A stretch of DNA of 64,000 bases from Mangrovimicrobium sediminis (GCF_004745945.1 NZ_SRLE01000016.1:57130-121129); one strand, 5' to 3'. Shown: positions 9,799 to 19,427, counted from the first letter of the stretch. The notes: generated by a model not told the origin, from the letters alone. Translations and numbers: made by a program.

Positions 9799-10479
9799 TC
9801 AGAGTTGGGCGTGCTGGCGGATGAGGTTGTGGTACACGTGGTGCAGGGCGTCGAGTTGCTCGCGGGTGGCGGTGCCGGCGGCCAGCAGGGACTGGATGGC
9901 CAGGTCCAGCTCGAACAGGGTGGCGCGGGTTTCGGCGCCGGGGACCATGCTCTGCAGCCAGGTGATGGCGGCCAGGCGCTGCCCGCGGGTGACCGGGGTG
10001 ACCCGGTGCAGGCTGCTGGAGGGATACACCACCATGCTGCCCGCCGGGAGCTTCAGGGCCTGTTCGCCGTAGTGCGTCTGGATGACCAGTTCGCCGCCGT
10101 CGTATTCATCCGGATCGCTGAGGAACACGGTGCCGGAGACGTCGCTGCGCAACACGTCCTGCGTACCGGGAATGCGCATGATCGCCGCATCCACGTGAAA
10201 ACCGTAGGTTTCGCCCTCGCCATAGCGGTTGAAACAGGGGGGGAAGATGCGCTGCGGCAGGGCGGCGGCGGTGAACCGCGGGTTCTGGCCCAGGCGCGCC
10301 AGCAGGGCATTGGCCAGGGCGCGAACGCCGGCATCCGCCGGGTCGGCCTGGCCGTTGTTCTTGACGTCCGCCGCCATGCCCTCGGCAGTGCGGCAGCCGT
10401 CCTGCCAGGGCGCGTCGGCGAGGCGGGCGCGAAAATCGCCCACCTCCTGCGCACTCAGCAGCTGCTCGATAACTACCAT
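9799..10479 (-). CDS. PKHD-type Fe(II)/2-oxoglutarate hydroxylase, PiuC/YbiX-like
   Basis: Predicted 226 residues, typical for PiuC/YbiX. Iron ligands are visible as H95-x-D97 (FHVDAAIM) and H158 (SSSLHRVTPVTRG), with R168 as the 2-oxoglutarate-binding Arg, arranged on the double-stranded beta-helix core. The start codon is three bases after the stop of the upstream siderophore-receptor gene, so the two are co-translated. This pairing (piuA-piuC, fiu-ybiX) is standard in gammaproteobacteria, where the hydroxylase is made under iron limitation with a catecholate-siderophore receptor. Its substrate is not established. Fur control is inferred from the box upstream of the receptor. Confidence 0.9.
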   Translation of the reverse strand: MVVIEQLLSAQEVGDFRARLADAPWQDGCRTAEGMAADVKNNGQADPADAGVRALANALLARLGQNPRFTAAALPQRIFPPCFNRYGEGETYGFHVDAAIMRIPGTQDVLRSDVSGTVFLSDPDEYDGGELVIQTHYGEQALKLPAGSMVVYPSSSLHRVTPVTRGQRLAAITWLQSMVPGAETRATLFELDLAIQSLLAAGTATREQLDALHHVYHNLIRQHAQL

Positions 10480-10482
10480 CGC

Positions 10483-12855
10483 TTAATTGAACTCGTAGAC
10501 CAGTGACAGACGCGCGCTGCGTGCGTCGCCCAGGTACATAAAGCTGCCAGAGCGATACGCCGCCGTCCAGTACTCCTCGTCGGTCACGTTGTTCACGTTG
10601 AGGCGGAAGTTCAGCTGGTCCGAGAAGTTGTAGTTCACGAACAGGTCGAACACGCCGTAGTCCGGCACCACGATGCTGTAGTCACCCAGTTCCGGGTCGA
10701 AACCCGCCGCGGAGTCCGGCTGGCCGCCGTACATCTCGCTCTGGTAGGTGTAGGCGCCGCCAAAGGCCCAGCGCTCGTTGGGCTCCCAGCGCAGCAATGC
10801 GTAGAGGCTGTCGTCGGCGAAGTTGCTCAGCGCCAGGCCCTCGTTCTCCGGGTTGAAGGAGTCGATCACCTCCGAGTCCATCAACGCCGCGCTGAGCTGG
10901 ATGCTAAGCGTATCGGTGATAGCACCAGTCAGGGAGATCTCCACCCCCTCGACCCGGTTCTTGCCCGTGTTCAACGTGCCCAGCTGACTGTAGCTGTCGC
11001 CGACGCTTTCCATCACGTCGCTCTTGGTGATACGGAACACCGCGGCAGTCGCCAGCAGGCGCTCGTCGAACAGCTGCCACTTGGTACCCAGTTCGATGTT
11101 CTCGACGCTTTCCGGGTCCGCGTTTTCCGCCTGCTCCGGCGTACCGCACAGGCCGCCATAACCACAGCTGCCGCCGACGTCGGATTCGCCGCCATTAATG
11201 TTGGTCGCGGTACTGTAGGTCGCGTAGACATTGCCGGAATCACCCAGCTTGCGCACCAGGCCGATATGGCCGTTGGTCAGCGTGTCGGAGAATTCGTAGT
11301 ACAGCTCGCCCGAACGCCCATTGATGTCATTACTGTAGTCGTAGGAATCCACGCGCAGGCCGAGGAAGACCTCCCAGTTGTCACCCAACTGCGTGGTGTT
11401 CATGACGTAGGCGGAAATCGTATCGATCTCATACTCCGCATCGCGCTCACCGCGGCTGAAACGACGCTGCATCAGGCCGCGCGGATCGTCGACCACATTG
11501 CCCGCAGCGTCGATGATGCAGTAGGACTCGCTGGCGCCGAAGCGGCCGCCGACCACACAGTTGGTCTCGCCGGTCGCCTCGTAGTCGTATACGCCGTTAT
11601 CCACCTCTTCGGTCATGTACTCGGTACCGAACACGAAGCGGCTCTCCTGGCCGACCAGCGCGGTATCCCAGAACAGGTTTGCCTGGGCGACGCCGTACTC
11701 GATCTCCTGCCAACCCTGGTGGGTGGAGAGCGACATGGTCGGCGCGCCGGGCGCCACCGGGTCGCTCTCGTCGCGCGTGGTGCCGCGCAAGCCGGTGGTG
11801 ATATAGCCGTTATCGGTGGTGCCGTAGCGCACCGCAGCCGCCAGGCGCCAGTTGTCGCTGAGCTCGCCGTTCAGGCGCAGGGTCGTGGACAGCGCCTCGG
11901 TGTCGAGGAAGTCGTTGTCCTGGGCGTAGACGGGGATGTCTTCCACCGGCTTGCGTACTTCGCGGTCGAAGTAGGAACCGAGGTCAGGCACGTCGTCCGC
12001 CTCGAGGTAGTACACGTCCGCGATGGCGTTCCAGCGGTCGTTGATATTGGCGTAGCCGGAAAGCAGCGCACCGAGTCGTTCGCGCTCCAGTCCGTCGCGG
12101 TCGGGGATCTCCTCGGAGGCGCCCAGGCCGTTGAAGCGCAGGGCAAAGTCCTCGTTGATCTGCAGGTTGCTGTCCAGGGTGACGCGGTAGTAGTCGTCGG
12201 TACCCACCGAGGCGTCCACGATGCTGAAGCTCTCGTTCGGGTTGGCCGCCTTGGTAATGGTGTTGACCGCGCCGCCGGAGGAGCCGCGGCCGGCAAAAGT
12301 GGAGCTCGGTCCCTTGGTGATCTCGATCTGCTCCGCCGCGAAGCTTTCACGCGTGGTCATGCCCGGGTCGCGGATACCGTCGACGAAGACGTCGCTGCGC
12401 GCCTCGTGGCCGCGAATCACGTAGCGGTCGCCGAAGGCGTTGCCGTTCTCGCCCGTACCCAGCGTGACGCCGGCCTGGGAGCTGAGGATTTCCTTCAGGT
12501 CGCTCTTGCCGGAGTCCAGGATCTGGGTCTGGGTAAGGATGCTCATGGTCTGCGGCGTGCCGGCGAGGTCCGACAACTGGCGCATATCCCCCGAACGACT
12601 GGCGCGGTAATTGGAACCGGACACGCCGTAGACCTCCACGATCTCGATCGAACCCGGCTTGGCCCGGGCGACCTGCCCCTCGTCGGACGCCGCACACTGC
12701 TGGGCACTGTCAGCGGGATCGCACTGCTCCGCGGGCTCCTGTGCACTGGCTGCACTGGCGGCAAACGCCAGCATCAGGGCGTTGGCTCCGAGGGCCACAC
12801 CGGTCAGGCCCTTCCCCGGGGCCATCGCTTGAGTCAGGGGGTTTTTCTTGTACAT
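10483..12855 (-). CDS. TonB-dependent catecholate-type siderophore receptor (PiuA/Fiu-like)
   Basis: Predicted 790 residues. A long signal peptide ends near AASAQEPAEQ. The plug contains DMRQLSDLAGTPQTMSILTQ, VIRGHEARSDVFVDGIRDPG and EITKGPSSTFAGRGSSGGAVN, the pattern of the Fiu/CirA/PiuA siderophore-receptor group. The barrel ends LSLVYEFN, so the residue before the last is the usual aromatic. It imports ferric siderophore across the outer membrane with TonB. It is the first gene of a two-gene operon with the PiuC-like hydroxylase. A Fur-box-like palindrome lies about 70 bases upstream. An extra CIIDAAG-type Cys pair sits in an extracellular loop. Confidence 0.93.
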   Translation of the reverse strand: MYKKNPLTQAMAPGKGLTGVALGANALMLAFAASAASAQEPAEQCDPADSAQQCAASDEGQVARAKPGSIEIVEVYGVSGSNYRASRSGDMRQLSDLAGTPQTMSILTQTQILDSGKSDLKEILSSQAGVTLGTGENGNAFGDRYVIRGHEARSDVFVDGIRDPGMTTRESFAAEQIEITKGPSSTFAGRGSSGGAVNTITKAANPNESFSIVDASVGTDDYYRVTLDSNLQINEDFALRFNGLGASEEIPDRDGLERERLGALLSGYANINDRWNAIADVYYLEADDVPDLGSYFDREVRKPVEDIPVYAQDNDFLDTEALSTTLRLNGELSDNWRLAAAVRYGTTDNGYITTGLRGTTRDESDPVAPGAPTMSLSTHQGWQEIEYGVAQANLFWDTALVGQESRFVFGTEYMTEEVDNGVYDYEATGETNCVVGGRFGASESYCIIDAAGNVVDDPRGLMQRRFSRGERDAEYEIDTISAYVMNTTQLGDNWEVFLGLRVDSYDYSNDINGRSGELYYEFSDTLTNGHIGLVRKLGDSGNVYATYSTATNINGGESDVGGSCGYGGLCGTPEQAENADPESVENIELGTKWQLFDERLLATAAVFRITKSDVMESVGDSYSQLGTLNTGKNRVEGVEISLTGAITDTLSIQLSAALMDSEVIDSFNPENEGLALSNFADDSLYALLRWEPNERWAFGGAYTYQSEMYGGQPDSAAGFDPELGDYSIVVPDYGVFDLFVNYNFSDQLNFRLNVNNVTDEEYWTAAYRSGSFMYLGDARSARLSLVYEFN

Positions 12856-12923
12856 CGTTACTACGCCTGTGGTGGATGTGGGTTGAAGCTAACGACTGTA
12901 AAGAATTGCCGACTTTATGTAAA

Positions 12924-12942
12924 TAAGAATGATTAGCATTTA
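12924..12942. promoter_or_regulatory. Fur-box-like operator
   Basis: TAAGAATGATTAGCATTTA is a 19-base imperfect palindrome around AATG-N5-CATT that fits the Fur consensus (GATAATGATAATCATTATC) in its core. It lies 69 bases upstream of the siderophore-receptor start, in a short AT-rich patch of otherwise GC-rich DNA. Iron-dependent repression of the receptor/piuC operon is the likely outcome. Confidence 0.7.
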
Positions 12943-13071
12943 TATTACAAATACATGCCGGGCCAGGTCCCCCGCCTTGCCCCCAGCGGCAACGTATTAT
13001 TCCCATTGCAGCCCTGCGGCCCACCTGTATACTTGCCGCCCCCTTCGCCGCAGACCCCCGCAGGCCTCCCC

Positions 13072-14898
13072 ATGTCCGCTCCCAACGACGCGACCAGCTT
13101 CGCCGACCTCGCGCTTCCCGAGCCCCTGCAACAGGGCCTGCGGGACGTCGGTTATGAAACCCCCTCCGCCATCCAGGCGCGGACCATCCCCGTGCTGCTG
13201 CGCGGCTCGGACCTCGTCGGCCAGGCCCAGACCGGCACCGGCAAGACCGCCGCTTTTGCCCTGCCCGCACTGGCGCGGCTTGACCTTGCGCGCAATGTGC
13301 CGCAGGTGCTGGTACTCGCACCCACCCGCGAGCTGGCGATCCAGGTGGCCGAGGCCTTCCAGAAGTACGCGCACTACATGCCGGGCTTTCGCATCCTGCC
13401 GCTGTACGGCGGTTCCGACTACCGCGGGCAGCTGCGCCAGCTCGAACGCGGTGTGCATGTGATCGTCGGCACCCCGGGCCGGGTGATGGACCACATGCGC
13501 CGCGGCTCCCTCAAGCTGGACACCCTGCAACTGCTGGTGCTCGACGAAGCCGACGAAATGCTGCGCATGGGCTTTATCGACGACGTGGAGTGGGTGCTCA
13601 CCCAGACACCGCCCGAGCGCCAGATCGCCCTGTTCTCCGCCACCATGCCCGACGCTATCCGCCGCATTGCGCTGCAGCACCTGCGCGAGCCCGAGCAGGT
13701 GACCATCGAGACCCGCTCGGTGACCAACGAGAACATCCACCAGCGTGTCTGGATGATGGCCGGCGTGCACAAGCTGGACGCCCTCACCCGCATCCTGGAA
13801 ACAGAAGACACCGACGGCATCATTATTTTCGTGCGCACGCGGCTGGCGACCACGGAACTGGCAGACAAGCTGGCGGCGCGCGGCTACGTGGCCGCGGCAC
13901 TCAACGGTGACGTGGCGCAAAAGCAGCGCGAAAAAACCGTGGACCAGCTCAAGCGCGGGCAACTGGATATCCTGGTCGCCACCGACGTCGCCGCTCGCGG
14001 CCTGGACGTCGAGCGCATCAGCCACGTGATCAACTACGACATTCCCTACGATGTGGAAGCCTACGTGCACCGCATCGGCCGCACCGGCCGCGCCGGGCGC
14101 CGCGGCGAGGCGATCCTGTTCGCCGCCAACCGCGAGCGCCGCCTGCTGCGCGCCATCGAACGCGCCACCGGCCAGCCTATCGAGCCGATGACCCTGCCGA
14201 GCACCGAACAGGTAGCGGACAAGCGCGCCGAGCGCTTCCGCCAGCGCATCACCGAGGTGCTGGCAACCCGCGACATCGACACCATGCGCGAACTGGTGAG
14301 CGGCTACCAGCAGGAGCACGGCGTGCCAGTGCTGGACATCGCCGCCGCGCTGGCGATCCTGGCGCAGGGTGACAAGGCAGTGCCGGGCAAGGGTGAGCAG
14401 AAGGCCGGGGCGGATACGGGTTTTTCCGCTGCATCACACGACGGTGAGCGCGGTCCGCGCGAAAGCAGTCGTGAAAGCAATCGCGGCGAGAAACGCTACG
14501 ACGATCGCGACAGCAATAAAGGCAAGCGCCCGCGCAAGGACAATGCCACCCCGGCCCACGGTATGGAGCGTTTTCGTATCGAGGTGGGCCACGACCACGG
14601 CGTGAAGCCGGGCAACATCGTCGGCGCCATCGCCAACGAGGCGGACATCGATGCGCAGTACATCGGCCACATCGACATCTTCGACGACCACAGCACCGTG
14701 GAACTGCCCGAGGGCATGCCGCGGGAGTTGTTCCAGCACCTGAAGAACGTGTGGGTGAGCGGGCAGCGCTTGCAGATCAGTCGGGTCGGTGACGGTGTGG
14801 ACAAGGGCCCGGACCGGAAAGCCCGCAAGGGCAAGCCCAACCTGTCCGCGCACAAGGGCAAGAAGCCGCCCGCGAGCAAAAAAACCCGCGGGCGCTAG
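13072..14898 (+). CDS. deaD: DEAD-box ATP-dependent RNA helicase, DeaD/CsdA type
   Basis: Predicted 608 residues. Helicase motifs appear in order: Q motif (GYETPSAIQ, about 28-36), Walker A AQTGTGKT 52-59, PTRELA, GTPGR, DEAD 158-161, SAT 189-191, then ATDVAARGLDV and HRIGRTGRAGRRG in the second RecA lobe. A DbpA-type RNA-binding domain (VGHDHGVKPGNIVGAIANE... to LQISRV) occupies about residues 500-575, and a Lys/Arg-rich tail ends the protein, as in DeaD/CsdA. The role is RNA unwinding in ribosome assembly and cold adaptation. The start at 13072 matches the conserved N-terminus, although no strong ribosome-binding site is visible. Confidence 0.95.
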   Translation: MSAPNDATSFADLALPEPLQQGLRDVGYETPSAIQARTIPVLLRGSDLVGQAQTGTGKTAAFALPALARLDLARNVPQVLVLAPTRELAIQVAEAFQKYAHYMPGFRILPLYGGSDYRGQLRQLERGVHVIVGTPGRVMDHMRRGSLKLDTLQLLVLDEADEMLRMGFIDDVEWVLTQTPPERQIALFSATMPDAIRRIALQHLREPEQVTIETRSVTNENIHQRVWMMAGVHKLDALTRILETEDTDGIIIFVRTRLATTELADKLAARGYVAAALNGDVAQKQREKTVDQLKRGQLDILVATDVAARGLDVERISHVINYDIPYDVEAYVHRIGRTGRAGRRGEAILFAANRERRLLRAIERATGQPIEPMTLPSTEQVADKRAERFRQRITEVLATRDIDTMRELVSGYQQEHGVPVLDIAAALAILAQGDKAVPGKGEQKAGADTGFSAASHDGERGPRESSRESNRGEKRYDDRDSNKGKRPRKDNATPAHGMERFRIEVGHDHGVKPGNIVGAIANEADIDAQYIGHIDIFDDHSTVELPEGMPRELFQHLKNVWVSGQRLQISRVGDGVDKGPDRKARKGKPNLSAHKGKKPPASKKTRGR

Positions 14899-14904
14899 TC
14901 GGAA

Positions 14905-15423
14905 TTACTTGTATAAGCCGGTCACGTAGGCCGCTGTCGGCTCCGGCAGCAGGTCCTGCGGGTGGTCGCCGCCGAAGCTGGCCCACTTGCTCTTACCGGA
15001 ATAGGTAGAGTTGGAGACCTGCTTGCCGCTGGCGGTATCGAAGACCACGACCTGTATCGTGATGCGGTCCGGCTTGCCCGACCACTCGGTGGCGCGCTCC
15101 TCCCAGTGCTGGATCGACGGCGTAACCAGATAGCCGTACTTCGCCGTGTCGATGCCGGAAAGGCAGGACTCGCCGCGACAGTGGGTGGCGATATCCGCGC
15201 GAACGGCGTTACCGGCGAAGGCCGTCCGGATGGCGTCGGCGGTCATCTGGCCGGAGTTGGCATAGGTGTCGCCCTCGAACTTTCCGTCTTCAGGCACAGC
15301 GACCAGAACGCCCCTGGACGGGTCGAGTTTCCCACTGAGCGCCACGGTGTCTGAATGCTGGTAGGTGGAACTGCAGCCGGCGATGGCCAGGCTCGCGAGC
15401 GCTATCAGGAACAGTCTTTTCAT
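14905..15423 (-). CDS. DUF4823-type lipoprotein
   Basis: Predicted 172 residues. The start at 15423 is preferred to the ATG six bases upstream because GGAG then has proper spacing. The signal peptide MKRLFLIALASLAIAGCSS ends in a lipobox (AIAGC), so it is lipidated; no Asp follows the Cys, which predicts outer-membrane sorting. After it comes TYQHSDTVALSGKLDP, the N-terminal signature of DUF4823 lipoproteins. Two further Cys (HCRGESC) probably form a disulfide. Function is unknown in the family. It converges on deaD with six bases between the stops. Confidence 0.88.
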   Translation of the reverse strand: MKRLFLIALASLAIAGCSSTYQHSDTVALSGKLDPSRGVLVAVPEDGKFEGDTYANSGQMTADAIRTAFAGNAVRADIATHCRGESCLSGIDTAKYGYLVTPSIQHWEERATEWSGKPDRITIQVVVFDTASGKQVSNSTYSGKSKWASFGGDHPQDLLPEPTAAYVTGLYK

Positions 15424-15545
15424 CTGCATCTCCGAAAGTTCAGGGGTTGGTGAAGCTGTCCAGAACTATAGTGCAGGCGGATAAATTAGCCGGGATATTA
15501 TCAACGGGCGTGCCCATTGGCAGTCGCGTCACTTACACTAGCCGG

Positions 15546-16106
15546 ATGACACTACTCGACATCCTCACCGCCCTGCTCATCGCCGGCCTCCCCCTGTTCC
15601 TGCTGTCCCTGCTACTGGTCTCCTGGGCCCTGCACCGCGGTTGGCTGACGGGTACCAGCGTCAAGGAACTCCAGGGCAGCCTGGACGCCCTGAAAAAATC
15701 CCAGAAGGACAAGAACAACAGCAACAAGGTGGATCCGGCGCTGGGCAAGTGGCTGCGCTTCGGCGGCGGCTTTTACGGGCTGGTCGCGCTGTATACGCTG
15801 CTGGTGATCGAGCTTGTCGACGTTTTCCGTTTCCTCGCCGGGCTGGCCGAACTGGTGATCGACCTGCGCCTGGGCGCGGTGGTTGGCCTGGCGATCGAGT
15901 TTTTCGTGAACGCGATCATGAACTTTGTCACGGCGATTGCCTGGCCCGCCTACTGGCTGGCGGACTCGCGCGACGCCTGGCAATTGCTGTTCTTCGCCTA
16001 CGCGGGCTACTGGCTGGGGATCAAGACGGCGCAGTATGCCTGGCAGCGCGGCTGGGTCGAGGAAGCGGCGCAGCGCATCTCCGGGCTGCTCAAGCGCGAG
16101 ATCTGA
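15546..16106 (+). CDS. Small inner-membrane protein, unknown
   Basis: Predicted 186 residues. The start at 15546 puts a transmembrane helix at about residues 3-25. A charged Lys/Asn/Gln-rich cytoplasmic segment (about 35-60) follows, then three or four further hydrophobic helices. The family is not recognised. An in-frame ATG at 15447 exists, but its extra residues are poorly hydrophobic and overlap the upstream promoter area. No operon partner: the flanking genes are on the other strand. Confidence 0.65.
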   Translation: MTLLDILTALLIAGLPLFLLSLLLVSWALHRGWLTGTSVKELQGSLDALKKSQKDKNNSNKVDPALGKWLRFGGGFYGLVALYTLLVIELVDVFRFLAGLAELVIDLRLGAVVGLAIEFFVNAIMNFVTAIAWPAYWLADSRDAWQLLFFAYAGYWLGIKTAQYAWQRGWVEEAAQRISGLLKREI

Positions 16107-16160
16107 ACGCCCTCCACTTGTCAGCGCCTTCTACGCGCAAGCTTCTGCTGCGCTATCCAG

Positions 16161-17192
16161 TCAGGGCGCGCTGACCGACGAGCGCTCAATCATGCCCACC
16201 GCCTGCTGGCCGTTCCAGCGGTACACGGCGCCGCCCTGGTGCAGGTTGAGGCCCCAGATGTCCGGGTTGGAGAGCCTGAAGGTGGAGAGAATCGTGCTGC
16301 CTTCAATGCGCGTAATGCCAAGTTCGGATTCCAGCTCAAGCGCCACGTCGTCGCCGCGCGCCACGAAGTCTTTCAGCCAGGGGATGACGACTGCCTTCGC
16401 CGCGTGCATCTTCCCGTCCACATAGACAAAGCCATGGTTCCAGGGCTGCTCGCCATCGTCGTGCACGGGGTAGGCGAGGTAGCCAAAGGCGCTGCCGTCC
16501 GGGAATACGGCGCCCTGCCAGCAGTGCCCGCGCAGGAACAGGCCGTCGGTGCGGATGCTCCGGCGCTTGACGCGCATGCCGACAACGTTGATCTCCCGCT
16601 GCGCTCCGTCGACCGTCACCGTACCCTGCCCGCGCATCATCTGCTCCAGGCGCCAGCCGAGGCCGACGGACAGGCCGTCGCGCTGTTCACCCTTGCCCAG
16701 TTTGAAGAAGACTTCCGGGCGGGTGTCCTGCACGAAGGCCGGGGTGGCCATCTCCAGTTCGATGTCGTACTGCACGGGCACCTGCGCCGCGGTGTTCAGT
16801 TGCCGCGCGAGTTGCTCATCGACGTGTGTCTCCGCCATCGTGCCGTCGTAGGCGACACGCCAGCGGCGAAACGGCTGCAGGCACTGGAAGCTCAAAGGTC
16901 CGGCACCGAGGATGCTGGGCGTACCCGACGCGTCCAGCGTGCTCACCATGGGTTCCAGGCCGGCGCTGGAGAGAATGCGCCCATCGGCGAAGGCGGCCCC
17001 GGCATTGGTCCGCCGGTTTTCCCAGCTCCAGGGTTCGGCCTCGATGCCCATTCTCGGCAGGGCGAACTCCCCGCTTTCCTCGAACAGCCACATGGACGCG
17101 CCCTCGCGCACCCACTCGTAGGGCGGCGGCTCCGGGAGAAAATAGTCGTCTTCCGGGGCCAGGCCGCCGGTGAAGTCCTGGTTGATGTGCAT
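16161..17192 (-). CDS. Lipocalin-like protein of the AttH/CrtC (DUF7064/7065-like) type
   Basis: Predicted 343 residues. ATG 17192 follows AGGTAGG by a suitable distance. No signal peptide is seen. The layout is of two lipocalin-like beta-barrels, with WMF/WLFEESGEF-type strands early and RGHCWQGAVFPDGSAFGYLAYPVHDDG plus GFVYVDGKMHAA in the second half, as in carotenoid-hydratase/AttH-like proteins found beside fatty-acid, steroid or terpenoid genes. The ligand is unknown and no catalytic residues were assigned. A sulfotransferase gene on the same strand lies just upstream (gap about 150 bases) and may be co-transcribed. Confidence 0.65.
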   Translation of the reverse strand: MHINQDFTGGLAPEDDYFLPEPPPYEWVREGASMWLFEESGEFALPRMGIEAEPWSWENRRTNAGAAFADGRILSSAGLEPMVSTLDASGTPSILGAGPLSFQCLQPFRRWRVAYDGTMAETHVDEQLARQLNTAAQVPVQYDIELEMATPAFVQDTRPEVFFKLGKGEQRDGLSVGLGWRLEQMMRGQGTVTVDGAQREINVVGMRVKRRSIRTDGLFLRGHCWQGAVFPDGSAFGYLAYPVHDDGEQPWNHGFVYVDGKMHAAKAVVIPWLKDFVARGDDVALELESELGITRIEGSTILSTFRLSNPDIWGLNLHQGGAVYRWNGQQAVGMIERSSVSAP

Positions 17193-17340
17193 CGCACCTA
17201 CCTGTGAGTTTGTGGATCTATCCAATTCGCACCCGGCGCAACCGGTCGCGATCGGCCGGCGTACCGGCGCCTCCCGGGCGGCCCTGCTGATCCGCAAAGC
17301 CGCAACAATTAGCTAGTCGCAGACCAGCACGAGTTACACA

Positions 17341-18489
17341 TCAACCGCCGCCGAGACCGAACCGCTCGCTGTAAAATGCGAAGCGTTCTCCCAGCGCACC
17401 GAGTTCGATGCCGTAGTCCGCGGCATCGTAGGTGTGCTCGCCGTGCTTGCCCCGCGGAGTTTCCCGGCGCCACTGCACTATCCTGTCGCGGGTTTCAGCG
17501 GTGAACTCCTCGCCCAGGAACGCGTACAGTCGCTCGAGCGTCGCGAAGGGATCCTGCTGGATGTCGTCGAAATACGCGTCGAAGAAACGCGCATCGTTGC
17601 CGCGCTCGCGAAACGCGAGCATGCGATGCAGGGCCTGCTCCCAGAATTCGGTGTTGAACCGCCCCAGGTAGTGTTTATCAAGGTGGTCGGAAAAACGCCG
17701 GGCGTGTTCGTAGTAAAGGTCCGCCACCGAGGGGATGACCCTGCGGATGTCCCGGTGCGTCATCCAGAACACCGCATCCGGGAACACCTCGTCCAGCGCC
17801 TCGATGAACATGCTGTGCGGGGGGCTTTTCAGGCGCCAGCGGTCGGGCGGGCAGCGCCACTGCAGCAGTTTCAGGGTGCGCTTGAGGTAGCGGTAGGCGG
17901 ACACCATGTCCGCCTCCTCCACCAGCCAGCGCGAATAGCTGGGCACATGAAACATGGCCGAGTAGAAGTTGGACTTGAAGTCGTAGCCCATGATGATGCC
18001 GCACTCCAGGGCCGAAGTTGGCGAGGACGGCAGCATTTTTTGCAGGTTGGGATTTTCGCGGTAGCTCTGTTCCATGTTGCGCGCCATCTCCTGCACGCGG
18101 GAGTCGCTGTCTTCCTCGCCGCGCACCGGCGGGGGGCAGGGCTTCGGCCCCTCCCAGGAACGCAGGAACCGCACCGCCGGGTCCATGGCGACCATGTTGG
18201 AGAACACCGTCGAGCCGGTGCGCGGCAGGCCGAGGCCGATCAGCGGGCGGCGGATTTCGCCCTCGTCGATTTCCGGGTGACGCTGGTACCAGTCCTCCAG
18301 TTCCAGCCGGTTGACCAGCGCGCGGATGATCATTTCGTCGAAGGCGGCCTGGCCGGCGGCGGAGAGCCGCGCCTCGCTCTGCGCCGCGGCGAGCAGGCAT
18401 TGCAGGCCTTCCTGATACGCGTCGTCGCCGAAATCGCCCAGACCGACGCGCTGTGACGCGCGCGCCAGGTAGTCTTCCATGCTGGCCAT
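17341..18489 (-). CDS. Sulfotransferase-family protein (long type)
   Basis: Predicted 382 residues. ATG 18489 follows AAGAGG by about eight bases. The 5'-phosphosulfate-binding loop is GLPRTGSTVFSNM, and the 3'-phosphate region is near FWMTHRDIRRVIPSVADL. Together these mark a PAPS-dependent sulfotransferase of the large bacterial group that is common in hydrophobic-compound degraders. Conserved LKSPPHSMFIEAL and a C-terminal GEHTYDAADYGI motif also fit this group. It would transfer sulfate from PAPS to a hydroxyl of a small molecule or lipid; the acceptor is unknown. It lies upstream of the lipocalin-like gene on the same strand. Confidence 0.88.
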   Translation of the reverse strand: MASMEDYLARASQRVGLGDFGDDAYQEGLQCLLAAAQSEARLSAAGQAAFDEMIIRALVNRLELEDWYQRHPEIDEGEIRRPLIGLGLPRTGSTVFSNMVAMDPAVRFLRSWEGPKPCPPPVRGEEDSDSRVQEMARNMEQSYRENPNLQKMLPSSPTSALECGIIMGYDFKSNFYSAMFHVPSYSRWLVEEADMVSAYRYLKRTLKLLQWRCPPDRWRLKSPPHSMFIEALDEVFPDAVFWMTHRDIRRVIPSVADLYYEHARRFSDHLDKHYLGRFNTEFWEQALHRMLAFRERGNDARFFDAYFDDIQQDPFATLERLYAFLGEEFTAETRDRIVQWRRETPRGKHGEHTYDAADYGIELGALGERFAFYSERFGLGGG

Positions 18490-18645
18490 GGGTGAGCCTC
18501 TTATTATGTGTTGGCCGTGAGGTGTGGCGGGCGGACAAACCCCGGCGCTCGCCTGGACGCCCCGCGCCAAACGCCGGATGGGGAGAGCTTAGATCAGAAT
18601 TCGCCGGGGCGGGGAACTCGGGTGCCGGAGAGCGCGGGGAGCTTG

Positions 18646-19260
18646 CTAGTGGCTGATCCCGAAGTACAACTCGATGCCCGCCAGGAAATTGGCCACCGCG
18701 ATGGACGACAGGATCAAACCCATGACCCGGCTGACCACGCTGGCACCGCTGCGGCCGATCATTCGGTTGATGGCGCCGGAGAGCAGCATCAACACGTAGG
18801 CCACCAGCAGCACCGCCAGCAACACGAGAAAGGTCTGCGCCTGCTCGGCCAGGCTGAACTTGGAATTTTCAGTGAGCAGCACGGCGGCCAGCATGGCGCC
18901 AGGGCTGGCGATGGACGGCACGGCGAGCGGGAATATCGCCGTCTCCTGCTGCTTGTTGACCAGGCGAATCTCCTCGTCCGGCTTGCTGTCGCCGAAGATC
19001 ATCTGCAGGGCAAAGATGAACAGGACGATGCCGCCCGCGATCTGGAACGCGGGAAGCGGGATGGACATCGCGGTAAGAATCAGCTCGCCTGCCACCACGA
19101 AGAACAGCAGTATGCCGGCGGCAGCGAGCGTCGCGGTCAATGCGATGCGGCGGCGGACGGAGTCTTCGAACTGGGCGGTGACGGCAATAAAGACCGGTAC
19201 GGTACCTATCGGGTCCACGACCGCGAAGAACGTGATGAAGGTTGCTGCCAGGTCGATCAT
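18646..19260 (-). CDS. MarC/UPF0056-family inner-membrane protein
   Basis: Predicted 204 residues, the usual size, with six hydrophobic helices. The family blocks are clear: FFAVVDPIGTVPVFIA near the N-terminus, FQIAGGIVLFIFALQMIFG, and PLAVPSIASPGAMLAAVLL in the middle, in which the PS(I)ASPG turn is diagnostic. These proteins sit in the cytoplasmic membrane. The family's transport role is not established, and the old link of MarC to antibiotic resistance was withdrawn. The ribosome-binding site is weak. It stands alone between a sulfotransferase and a DUF3291 gene. Confidence 0.92.
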   Translation of the reverse strand: MIDLAATFITFFAVVDPIGTVPVFIAVTAQFEDSVRRRIALTATLAAAGILLFFVVAGELILTAMSIPLPAFQIAGGIVLFIFALQMIFGDSKPDEEIRLVNKQQETAIFPLAVPSIASPGAMLAAVLLTENSKFSLAEQAQTFLVLLAVLLVAYVLMLLSGAINRMIGRSGASVVSRVMGLILSSIAVANFLAGIELYFGISH

Positions 19261-19427
19261 TGTGTTGTCTCTGAAATGCGGATGCGGAGCCTGCCCAAGG
19301 CACCCGCGACAGCGGCAACCGTCGCTGCTGCCTGTTCTTGCCAGGAGATTGGAACCAGTCGTCTGCCGCGGAGAACACGGCGATAGCCCCGCGCCTGATT
19401 ATAGGGAACTGCCACGCGGTCGGCAGA

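Noticed and set aside
14870..14897. GCCCGCG...CGCGGGC hairpin at the end of deaD
   Set aside because: The run of A lies in the loop rather than after the stem, so it does not make a terminator on either strand.
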